Positions 1-6,578 of a DNA stretch of 6,719 nucleotides are shown here, one piece after another. The notes beneath the pieces were generated by a model. It saw only the letters and a program-made list of their open reading frames with translations, had not been told where the DNA came from and made no database searches. A program made the position numbers and the translations under genes. The stretch is taken from assembly GCA_030592145.1 (NCBI GenBank), contig JAUVKJ010000097.1:1-6719 (forward strand), read 5' to 3'. Origin of the DNA: Bacteroides sp. Its GTDB lineage: Bacteria; Bacteroidota; Bacteroidia; Bacteroidales; SM23-62. Numbering within the stretch: position 1 is the stretch's first letter; every line of letters begins with the position of its first letter.

Positions 1-120
1 TAAGACTTTTAATATTTACTAATAGAATTAACTTTGACAAAATAACAAATAAATATTACAATAAGCAAATATATTATCGTAATACAATAAATATATATTA
101 AAACACAATCACTAACATGC
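1..120. other. Very AT-rich non-coding segment
   Basis: Hand counting gives 21 G+C in 120 bases (about 17%), against 51 of 120 in the next 120 bases and a clearly higher value in the genes to the right. All frames are broken by frequent stops and no RNA gene is visible. The only structured signal is a sigma70-like hexamer pair, listed separately. Composition changes abruptly near base 120. The segment is probably intergenic, but its left context is outside the window. Confidence 0.6.
34..62 (+). promoter_or_regulatory. Sigma70-like promoter candidate, TTGACA-N17-TACAAT
   Basis: TTGACA lies at 34-39 and TACAAT at 57-62, with exactly 17 bases between them. This is a near-consensus proteobacterial or firmicute-type promoter pointing at the gene remnants at 129-336. 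Primary promoters in Bacteroidota usually look different (TTTG ... TAnnTTTG), so the match would be foreign-like if real. The AT-richness raises the chance of a coincidental TACAAT; the complete TTGACA at optimal spacing is less easily explained. Confidence 0.25.
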
Positions 121-128
121 GATCATAG

Positions 129-221
129 CCAATTGGCGATGAAGTGGTATTAAGAAATTTCGGTTCAGGAAAACACCAACTGGCCATACCGCCAACCGTT
201 ATTGCTGCAAAACAAAATTAG
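129..221 (+). pseudogene. Possible 3' tail of a lost gene
   Basis: Between the in-frame stops TAG 126-128 and TAG 219-221 there are 30 open codons with protein-like composition, including the stretches GDEVVLRNFGSGK and LAIPPTVIAAKQN. There is no ATG in this frame, so if coding it is only the C-terminal end of something. I do not recognise the family. Support comes from context: its stop is 13 bases before the ATG of the NYN fragment, which is normal operon spacing, and its left edge is close to the composition change near 120. A perfect 10-bp palindrome, GCCAATTGGC, spans 128-137 at that edge. A 30-codon open stretch can occur by chance, so this is tentative. Confidence 0.25.
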
Positions 222-234
222 ACCAGTCAAGTAG

Positions 235-336
235 ATGGAGAAAACAATATTCTACATTGATGGTTTTAACCTATATTTTGGAATAACCTCAAGTGGCTGG
301 TCGCATCTGAAATGGTTAGATATTAAACTTTTATGA
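235..336 (+). pseudogene. Truncated 5' end of a NYN-domain (PIN-like nuclease) gene
   Basis: ATG at 235 opens 33 codons ending in TGA 334-336. The peptide begins MEKTIFYIDGFNLYFG and continues with SHLKWLDIKLL. The D-G-F-N-L-Y core (Asp9, Asn12) after a hydrophobic beta-strand, followed by K-W-L-D, is the characteristic N-terminus of NYN-domain proteins (LabA/YacP-like members of the PIN nuclease superfamily), where the early Asp contributes to the metal site. Full-length members are usually well over 150 residues, so about four fifths is missing. The open frame runs 6 bases into the 3' end of the convergent ung gene, whose coding sequence occupies everything downstream, so the rest cannot be restored by a simple frameshift. 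The piece is probably non-functional. Recognition of the NYN start is fairly firm; how it was truncated is inferred. Confidence 0.6.
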
Positions 337-1017
337 AGAGTTCTGATCAAGACTCCAGTTTACCGGTTCCTTCCCCTGGCTTACGAGGATCTCGTTGGTT
401 TTTGAAAAATGCCGGCATCCGAAAAAGCCGGAATGGGCTGAAAAGGGTGAAGGATGGGCAGCCTTCAGGATATGGTGCCGGCCGGTATCGATAAGGGATT
501 CCTTGGCCTGTGCATACCGTCCCCAGAGAATAAAAACAAGTTCCTCCCTGCTTTCCGATAATTTCCGGATAACGGCATCGGTGAAATTCTCCCAGCCTTT
601 GTTCTGGTGAGAACCCGCCTGGTTGGCCCTGACGGTCAGAGTCGCATTGAGAAGGAGTATCCCCTGGTCTGTCCAGGATTCCAGATTGCCATGAGAGGGC
701 ATAGGAATATCCAGGTCGTTGTGCAATTCTTTGAAAATGTTTACCAGGGAAGGGGGGGGAGCAATGCCAGGGGGGACCGAAAAGCAGAGCCCATGGGCCT
801 GGCCTTTCCCGTGGTAGGGATCCTGTCCCAGGATCACAACTTTTACATCTTCGAAAGGAGTTCGGTCAAAGGCTGCAAATATCTTGTTTCCCGGGGGGTA
901 AACCACCTTTGTGGTTTTTTCCTCCACCAGGAAATTTTTCAGGGCTGCAAAGTAGGGTTCGTTGAATTCCCCGATAAGGCATTCTTTCCAGCTTTTATGG
1001 ATACTGGGATCGATCAT
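331..1017 (-). CDS. ung: Uracil-DNA glycosylase, family 1
   Basis: Cytoplasmic base-excision repair enzyme that cuts the N-glycosidic bond of uracil in DNA, leaving an abasic site. At 228 residues it matches the usual family length (E. coli Ung has 229) and is full length. Visible landmarks are the water-activating loop GQDPYHG at 64-70 (catalytic Asp66, Tyr68), the uracil-stacking Phe79, the Pro-rich loop APPPS at 86-90, LLLN at 121-124 with the uracil-reading Asn124, and the HPSPFSAHSGFFGC motif at 188-201 with catalytic His188. The minor-groove wedge residue is Phe192 where E. coli and human enzymes have Leu. The start at 1017 gives a normal N-terminus; no Shine-Dalgarno precedes it. It lies 54 bp after the receptor gene on the same strand, so it may be read from that promoter; no convincing promoter or terminator is visible between them. 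Its stop overlaps the NYN remnant, so the last few residues after NWSLD may derive from the junction. Confidence 0.97.
   Translation of the reverse strand: MIDPSIHKSWKECLIGEFNEPYFAALKNFLVEEKTTKVVYPPGNKIFAAFDRTPFEDVKVVILGQDPYHGKGQAHGLCFSVPPGIAPPPSLVNIFKELHNDLDIPMPSHGNLESWTDQGILLLNATLTVRANQAGSHQNKGWENFTDAVIRKLSESREELVFILWGRYAQAKESLIDTGRHHILKAAHPSPFSAHSGFFGCRHFSKTNEILVSQGKEPVNWSLDQNSS
752..775 (-). repeat. C8 and C6 homopolymer tracts inside ung
   Basis: On the plus strand there are eight consecutive G at 752-759 and six at 770-775, read as C8 and C6 in ung. C8 encodes Pro87-Pro88-Pro89 of the DNA-backbone-gripping Pro-rich loop; C6 covers part of Pro82-Pro83. The reading frame is intact at the present lengths. 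Slippage in either tract would truncate the enzyme before its His188 active-site motif. Confidence 0.9.
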
Positions 1018-1071
1018 GGATGCGATTTTATTGGAAAATAAAAATAGGAAAAACCACCGACTTATGAAGGC

Positions 1072-3558
1072 TCAGATAGTAGCCCGGAGGGTGAAGATGA
1101 AATTCCGGCCGGGGGCGCCGATGCCGGAGGCAAAGCTTTTATAGAATCTGTCAAGCAGGTTTTCGATGGCCACCTGGATTTCAAAACGTTCGCTGATCCG
1201 GTAATGGGTCCTAAGGTTAATGGTGTACCAGGCCGGGTAACCCTCGCCCGGTATGGCTTCGTCTTCGTTGTCTTCTCCGTAGGGACTCATCTCTGACCAG
1301 TATTTTTTGCCACTGTAGTGGATATAGAATTCGGTGGTTAAGGTACGGGCAGATCCTGAAACCCCGATCTGATTTCGGGGCAGGCCAAGTTCAGGATGAC
1401 TAATGCGTTCAGGATGATTACTGCGTTTAGGAAAACGTAGATTCAGGTTATGGCTGATCGACAGTCTCCCGAATACGGGGGGGATATGCCCGAGGGGAAC
1501 ATTGTTGGTGATGTCGGTCCCCTTCAGGTAATTGAATGTGCCCATGAACCGGAAATTGCTTGCCAGGTCGGAGCGGGCATTCAGGGAGATCCCCTGGATC
1601 GTGGCCAGGCTGGCATTTGCATTGGTGATGATTTTATAGTATTCCCCGTCGTACAGCAGGCTGTCCAAGCCGTTCATGGTATGATCCGTGCGCACGATGG
1701 CATTGGTCAGGTAAGTAAAGTAGACGGAGCCGCTGAATGTGGCGATCCCGGGAATTTTCTTGCTTATTCCGATCTCGGCGTTGTAGGTGTATTCGGGTTG
1801 GAGGTTTTCGTTGGGGACGGTGACATAGTCGCCTTTGGCCCTTACCTTGCCATAGTCGTCGACGTTGGGATTCCGGAAGCCTGTCGCCAGTATAAAATCA
1901 TACTGCCAGGTCGGGGCCGGAGTATACACCAGGCTGGCCGACCCGGTCAGAGCCCCGTTGTTGATACGGATCTCGTCGTAAGGGAGGTTGGTATCGGTAA
2001 ATTTGCTTCGGAGCAGGCCATAATTGTAGCGGAGTCCGGTGTTCAGCACCATCTTATCGGAGAGGATCATCTTGTAATTCCCGTAGAGAGAGAAGGAATT
2101 GGTATGGCTCCCGCCTCCCGGGTAACGAGTCAGGGCAGACCGGACAGTCCCGTTGCGAATATCCTCATAGCGTGCATCCGAGTGTACATCATTATGGGTA
2201 ATCTCCAGTCCGTAATACAGGCGCCGGCTTTCTTTTATTACCTTCATGAAATCAAAGTTACCGCTGTATACGAATACATCCTCCTCCTGGAATAGTTTGT
2301 CGTCGACCCTGAATCTGCGGGTGATACGGTCTTCCGTGATACGCTGAAAGGCAAGGGTTGCTGTTGCGTTTGTATACAGGAGATTGTAGTTCTTAAAATC
2401 TCCCTGAACCGAGGCCATGAAGCGGTTCTGGGGACCGTAATACCATTCTGCATATTTCAGATCCTCTCCTTCGTAATCATTCAGCTGGTCAAAGCGGTCG
2501 ATATCCGAGGAAGTGGAGAGCTGCAGGTTCAGGTAGAGGTCGATGAGGCTTACCGGGGAGTACCGGGTCCTGGAGACAAGATCGTATTGACGGTACGCGG
2601 AATTTTTCTGAATGTGCGGATCAGTGTTAATAAGGGTGGTGTCTGTTCCGCCTGCCTGACTCACGTAATGGTTCAGCAATCCCCAGTCACCAATTACCGA
2701 AGGCCTGTTCCGCCCGCTTCGTGTATCCCCGAAATCCTTCAGGGTAAAGCTGGTCAGATTGGCGATCTTTCTGCCTCCCAGGCTGAAGTCCGCATGAACG
2801 GTTTTACCCTGGTTTGCCGTCGAATACCGGGTATACAGGCCAAGCTGCCTGTCGTTAAATTCCGGGCTGCGGGTATAGTAATGGATAACGCCTCCAAGTG
2901 CATCGCTGCCGTACATGGTGCTGGAGGGACCGAAAAGCACCTCCACCCGGTCGAGGATGTTGTTGTCGATGGTGATGGCATTCTGCAGGTGGCCGCTGCG
3001 GTAAATGGCATTGTTCATCCGTACTCCGTCGATGACCAGCAGGATCTTGTTGGCTTCGAATCCACGGAGAATGGGACTGCCACCCCCGCCCTGGCTTTTC
3101 TGGACCATAACGTTACCCGTGGCAAGCAGGATGTCGGCCCCGGTCTGGGAGACGGAAGTATTCAACTGATCCGGTTCCAGCACATTGATCATGCAGGGGG
3201 TTTCTCCCTTTTTTTCCCTGCCCCTGATGGCGGAAACCACAAATTCCTCCATCATGATGTTCCTTTTTACCAGCCATACCCTGCCGTCTCCATAGGCCAG
3301 CTCATGTTTATGAAAGCCGGCCAGGACGTAGGAAGAGTGCTGGAAATAAATGCTGTCGCCGTTTTTGAAAGCCTGTATATCAGCCTTGCCGTAAATGTCT
3401 GAAAGGGCCGAAACAGATTTGTCCTGATTGTAAAGTGCCACATGGTCAATGGGCTCGCCGCTGGACTCATCTAGTACGATAACATGCTGTGCATCAATTG
3501 ATTGAAATACGATTGTCAGGAACAGGAGAATTGCCTGAAAACGTTTAGCCGGACCCAT
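1072..3558 (-). CDS. TonB-dependent outer-membrane receptor, heme/hemoglobin-receptor-like
   Basis: An 828-residue outer-membrane importer energised by TonB-ExbBD. A signal peptide (K5, R6, hydrophobic 8-18, probable cleavage after SIDA near 23) leads into a CarboxypepD_reg-like beta-sandwich (about 24-98). A TonB-box-like EEFVVSA follows at 104-110, then the plug (about 120-230, with RGFEANKILLVIDGVRMNNA and FGPSSTMYGSDALGGV) and a 22-strand-type barrel to the C-terminus. The plug segment MNNAIYRSGHLQNAITID and the ending ENLLD...SGIGAPGRNFIFTL are typical of the heme/hemoglobin receptor branch. However, the FRAP and NPNL boxes read FRNPN (561-565) and NENL (583-586) with no His between them, so heme as substrate is not assured. 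Residues 708-740 look like an extra loop containing a short tandem repeat. The final residue is Ile rather than the common aromatic. A promoter 16 bp upstream of the ATG drives it; ung follows on the same strand. Receptor identity is certain, the ligand is not. Confidence 0.95.
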   Translation of the reverse strand: MGPAKRFQAILLFLTIVFQSIDAQHVIVLDESSGEPIDHVALYNQDKSVSALSDIYGKADIQAFKNGDSIYFQHSSYVLAGFHKHELAYGDGRVWLVKRNIMMEEFVVSAIRGREKKGETPCMINVLEPDQLNTSVSQTGADILLATGNVMVQKSQGGGGSPILRGFEANKILLVIDGVRMNNAIYRSGHLQNAITIDNNILDRVEVLFGPSSTMYGSDALGGVIHYYTRSPEFNDRQLGLYTRYSTANQGKTVHADFSLGGRKIANLTSFTLKDFGDTRSGRNRPSVIGDWGLLNHYVSQAGGTDTTLINTDPHIQKNSAYRQYDLVSRTRYSPVSLIDLYLNLQLSTSSDIDRFDQLNDYEGEDLKYAEWYYGPQNRFMASVQGDFKNYNLLYTNATATLAFQRITEDRITRRFRVDDKLFQEEDVFVYSGNFDFMKVIKESRRLYYGLEITHNDVHSDARYEDIRNGTVRSALTRYPGGGSHTNSFSLYGNYKMILSDKMVLNTGLRYNYGLLRSKFTDTNLPYDEIRINNGALTGSASLVYTPAPTWQYDFILATGFRNPNVDDYGKVRAKGDYVTVPNENLQPEYTYNAEIGISKKIPGIATFSGSVYFTYLTNAIVRTDHTMNGLDSLLYDGEYYKIITNANASLATIQGISLNARSDLASNFRFMGTFNYLKGTDITNNVPLGHIPPVFGRLSISHNLNLRFPKRSNHPERISHPELGLPRNQIGVSGSARTLTTEFYIHYSGKKYWSEMSPYGEDNEDEAIPGEGYPAWYTINLRTHYRISERFEIQVAIENLLDRFYKSFASGIGAPGRNFIFTLRATI
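1390..1425 (-). repeat. Two-copy 18-bp tandem repeat within the receptor gene
   Basis: The copies at 1390-1407 and 1408-1425 match at 16 of 18 positions. In the receptor frame they encode R-S-N-H-P-E (712-717) and R-I-S-H-P-E (718-723), so the repeat keeps the frame. A degenerate partial copy (tttagg...) follows at 1426. The mismatches suggest a duplication that is not very recent. It falls in a charged loop between barrel strands. Confidence 0.85.
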
Positions 3559-3574
3559 CTTGTTTAAAAAAGAA

Positions 3575-3608
3575 CAAACTTATTTTAGTCGCAAAAATTG
3601 TTCCAAAA
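3575..3608 (-). promoter_or_regulatory. Bacteroidota-type promoter for the TonB receptor gene
   Basis: Reading the minus strand, TTTTG (3608-3604) is followed after 21 bases by TAAGTTTG (3582-3575), a perfect match to the -7 consensus TAnnTTTG with a -33 TTTG at an accepted distance. Only 16 bases separate the -7 element from the ATG at 3558, so the predicted leader is about 10 nt and AT-rich, with no Shine-Dalgarno. No Fur-like or other operator is evident around it. Confidence 0.6.
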
Positions 3609-3755
3609 TCACATGGGAAGCCGCCATTCATTATTGTACTCCCGGTAATCACCGGCACGCCACCGTAAAGATATTAAGGAACAGCTGTGAAGATATAAAC
3701 AATGGGCATTTGAAAACCCGGGGAAGGAGGGCTTCTATCGAAGGCATTTTTTTTA

Positions 3756-3763
3756 TATACTTG
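3756..3763 (+). promoter_or_regulatory. Candidate -7 element for the plus-strand envelope genes
   Basis: TATACTTG fits TAnnTTTG at five of the six defined positions and lies 19 bases before the ATG at 3783, much like the spacing of the receptor promoter on the other strand. No TTG is found 17-23 bases upstream (CTTC occupies that place), so the -33 box is weak or absent. An eight-T run at 3747-3754 sits immediately upstream. Confidence 0.3.
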
Positions 3764-3782
3764 GACGGGATGTAGAAAATGA

Positions 3783-6557
3783 ATGAATATGATCAGAAAG
3801 GTATTATTCTGGACCGTGGTTGTTATTCTGGTGGGAATACTTGTCTATGCATTTCTGGAGCTGCGCAGGGGCAACATCCAGAAGGTTGACGTAATTCAGG
3901 GCGTACCCACAGACGCGGCACTGTTGATCAGGGCGCATGACCTTTCCGGATTTATCCGGGAGGAAATGTCACGCAACAGTATCTGGCTGGAGTTCGGTGC
4001 CCTGGAGGGAGTAGGGAAGTTCCAGGAAACCCTCGGCCTGATGGATTCGCTTCTCCTTGATGACGAGAATATTGCCGGTTTGTACAGGGGATCGGAAATT
4101 TCCCTGTCTCTTCATAAGTCCGGCCGTGACAATTTCGAATTCATCCTTTACTATCCCATGGAGAACATGGGGAACGACAAGCAGATACTCAGGTTTATCC
4201 AGGAAAAAATCCCGGATGGGGCCAGCCTTTCCAACCGCCGGTATAATGAGATCAGGGTGTATGATGTTAAGTTTGCCGGGGAACAAAGAAGTTTTTCATT
4301 TGCTTTTTCACACGGACTCCTGCTCCTGAGCCACTCTTCTATCCTGCCCGAAGAGTCCATCCGCCAGATCGAGCTGAGCCAGGGTGTGGCCGATGAACCA
4401 GGGTTTCGTGAAGTGGCCCGGACGGCAGGCCGGAATGTGGAAGGAAACATATTCCTCGATTACAAAACCATTCCGGGAATAGTATCCCACCTTTTCAACG
4501 AGCATTATTCGGAAAGGGTATCGAATTTTGTTCATTTCGCGGACTGGTCGGAGATGGATGTCAACCTGCGGTCCGATGCCGTTCTTTTGAACGGGTTTAC
4601 CCATTCAGGCACCGGCACGGATAATTTTTTAGGCGTCATCCTGAAGCACCAGCCCCAGCGCCTTGACATTGAAGCCGCCATTCCCGGGAACAGTGCTGCT
4701 TTTATAGCCCTGGGACTGGATGATTTTCCCGGGTACAAGAAGGATTTAATTGAACATCTTGAGGTCAAGGGCAGCGAACGGGCTTACCTGAGAGAACTGC
4801 AGGCGCTGAACGGAAAGTATAAAATGGACATAGACAAGATATTCCTCCCGATCATGGACCGGCAGGTGGCACTGGTGCTGACCGATGTGAGGAATTTCGG
4901 ATGGGATGAAAACGCGTACGTTGTATGCAATACGAAAAGCCGCAGCCTTGCGGAGGAGAAAATGAGGGAGTTTCTCGGCATCGTGGCCGGGAAAGACGGG
5001 ATCGCTCTCTCCTCCCTGATCATAGAAAGGCCCGTGAACAACGATGTCAACTATACCTTTTACCAGGTGCCGGTGCCCTATCTCCCCGCGAAACTTTTCG
5101 GGAAGATATTCGACGGGATCAACAGCAAGTACTGTGCATTTTATGATAATTATATGGTTTTCGGCAATTCCATTCCCGCGTTATCGAAGTACATCCATGC
5201 CATCCAGCTCGGGAATAACCTGAGCAGCGACCTGGATTTTCACCAGTTCTCGGAATATCTTGCCTCCCGTTCAAACCTGTATTTCTACCTGAATATACCT
5301 GCTTCAGGCAAACTGATGGAAAGGTTCCTGCGCAAAGACCTGGTTGAAAAGATCGAAAAGGAAAGGGAGCATTTTTCAAAACTACAGGCCTTTGCTTACC
5401 AGATCACATCTGAAAACGACCTGGCCTACAACAACGTCATACTAAAATATTCGCTGGAAATGAGAGACGAGGCACAGACGGTCTGGGAGAGCAGGCTCGA
5501 TTACCCGGTGGCCTCAAAACCCATGCTGGTGACTAACCATTACACCGGGGAGAAGGAGATTTTTATGCAGGATGAGGGAAATAACATTTACCTGTTGAAC
5601 AAATCCGGGAGAATATTATGGAAGCAGAAGATCGGGGGCAGGATCCTGGGTGATGTTTACCAGGTTGATTATTACAGAAACGGTAAGCTGCAGCTGATCT
5701 TCAATACAAGTGAACAACTCCACCTGCTTGACCGCAACGGGAACTATGTGGAACGCTACCCGGTGAAGCTGCGTTCGCCTGCCACCAACGGTATGGCACT
5801 GTTCGATTATGAAAAGAGCCGGGATTACCGGATCGCCCTGGCCGGTGAAGACCGGGGGATTTACCTGTATGATAAGACCGGCATCCTGGTCAGGGGATGG
5901 AATCTCTTCAGGACGGAAGGCCGGGTGGACATGACGCTCAAACATTTCAGGGTGGGCAGCAATGATTACATAGTATTTGCGGATCATTTCACTACTTATA
6001 TCCTGAACCGAAGGGGGGAGACCCGGGTAAAGGTAAAAAAGCATTTTCCGGTTTCTGAAAATGCCAGCATCCAATTGGAAAGCAATACTACGGGCATCAA
6101 GTCCCGCCTGGCCCTGACCGACTCAATGGGGCGCGTGCAGTTTATTTATTTTGACGGTACGGTTGAAACCATCGAACTGGGAAATTTTTCGGGGAAGCAT
6201 TACTTCGAGTACAGTGATCTTGACGGAAGCGGGCGGCGGGAGTTTATTTTTATCGATGGCAGGGAGATGAAGGTCTTCAGCCATGACGGATCGAAAAAGT
6301 TTTCCCGTTCCTTCAAATCCGAAATCAGCCGGCCGCCGGTCATATACCAGTTTTCGTACGGAAATAAGAAGATCGGGCTGGTGTCAGGGGGAATGAATGA
6401 ACTCTACCTGGTGAATAAGGACGGAAGCCTCTATAAGGGATTCCCCCTGCCCGGCTCCACACCTTTCAGTATAGGGGTAATCAACAAAACAACTTCTAAA
6501 TTCAACCTGATTGTAGGAAGTAATGAAAACTTTTTGTATAATTATTCCGTACAATAG
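3783..6557 (+). CDS. Membrane-anchored DUF3352-like protein with C-terminal eight-bladed beta-propeller
   Basis: Function unknown; 924 residues. One hydrophobic segment (about 7-25) after R5-K6 looks like an uncleaved signal anchor, placing the rest in the periplasm (inferred; R28-R29 just beyond it make the topology less certain). Residues 40-545 resemble DUF3352-type Bacteroidota proteins and seem built from two related modules, 40-260 and 299-545: each begins with P-x(3-4)-A-hydrophobic (VPTDAALLI, IPGNSAAFIAL) and ends with N-[IL]-[FY] plus an amphipathic helix (NIFLDYKTIPG, NLYFYLNIPAS). From about 566 to the end, strand pairs of the form hydrophobic-x-Asp/Asn-x-x-Gly recur every 43-47 residues (near 602, 645, 692, 738, 785, 828, 873, 916), a PQQ/WD-like propeller. 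DLDGSGRRE at 812-820 resembles a calcium-binding loop. The 3783 ATG has no clear ribosome-binding site; Met3 at 3789 is an equally plausible start. A lipoprotein gene follows 21 bp downstream, probably in the same operon. Confidence 0.9.
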   Translation: MNMIRKVLFWTVVVILVGILVYAFLELRRGNIQKVDVIQGVPTDAALLIRAHDLSGFIREEMSRNSIWLEFGALEGVGKFQETLGLMDSLLLDDENIAGLYRGSEISLSLHKSGRDNFEFILYYPMENMGNDKQILRFIQEKIPDGASLSNRRYNEIRVYDVKFAGEQRSFSFAFSHGLLLLSHSSILPEESIRQIELSQGVADEPGFREVARTAGRNVEGNIFLDYKTIPGIVSHLFNEHYSERVSNFVHFADWSEMDVNLRSDAVLLNGFTHSGTGTDNFLGVILKHQPQRLDIEAAIPGNSAAFIALGLDDFPGYKKDLIEHLEVKGSERAYLRELQALNGKYKMDIDKIFLPIMDRQVALVLTDVRNFGWDENAYVVCNTKSRSLAEEKMREFLGIVAGKDGIALSSLIIERPVNNDVNYTFYQVPVPYLPAKLFGKIFDGINSKYCAFYDNYMVFGNSIPALSKYIHAIQLGNNLSSDLDFHQFSEYLASRSNLYFYLNIPASGKLMERFLRKDLVEKIEKEREHFSKLQAFAYQITSENDLAYNNVILKYSLEMRDEAQTVWESRLDYPVASKPMLVTNHYTGEKEIFMQDEGNNIYLLNKSGRILWKQKIGGRILGDVYQVDYYRNGKLQLIFNTSEQLHLLDRNGNYVERYPVKLRSPATNGMALFDYEKSRDYRIALAGEDRGIYLYDKTGILVRGWNLFRTEGRVDMTLKHFRVGSNDYIVFADHFTTYILNRRGETRVKVKKHFPVSENASIQLESNTTGIKSRLALTDSMGRVQFIYFDGTVETIELGNFSGKHYFEYSDLDGSGRREFIFIDGREMKVFSHDGSKKFSRSFKSEISRPPVIYQFSYGNKKIGLVSGGMNELYLVNKDGSLYKGFPLPGSTPFSIGVINKTTSKFNLIVGSNENFLYNYSVQ

Positions 6558-6578
6558 AGATCTATAAAGCTAATAAAT

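Noticed and set aside
607..1041. 144-codon plus-strand open frame opposite ung
   Set aside because: Antisense to a full-length, motif-complete Ung, with no independent support.
1039..1046. TATTTTTA on the minus strand as a -7 element for ung
   Set aside because: It is one base off TAnnTTTG, but no TTG lies 17-23 bases upstream and the spacer is AT-rich, so it is not distinguishable from chance.
1450..2295. 281-codon plus-strand open frame opposite the receptor gene
   Set aside because: It lies wholly antisense to a certain TonB receptor coding sequence and has no recognisable domain. A similar 271-codon frame at 2587-3402 is rejected for the same reason.
3642..3655. CCGGT-AATC-ACCGG inverted repeat in the divergent intergenic region
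   Set aside because: A single 5-bp stem with no second copy and no known operator match. It could be an operator but cannot be supported from the sequence alone.
3732..3754. CTTC/GAAG mini-hairpin followed by eight T, as a terminator or attenuator
   Set aside because: The stem is only 4 bp, and no plus-strand gene ends upstream of it; too weak to call.
3560..3775. 71-codon plus-strand open frame filling the divergent intergenic region
   Set aside because: It starts 2 bases from the receptor ATG, overlaps the receptor promoter, has no ribosome-binding site, and its composition (many His, Arg, Cys, Asn) shows no family resemblance. It is probably a chance open frame.
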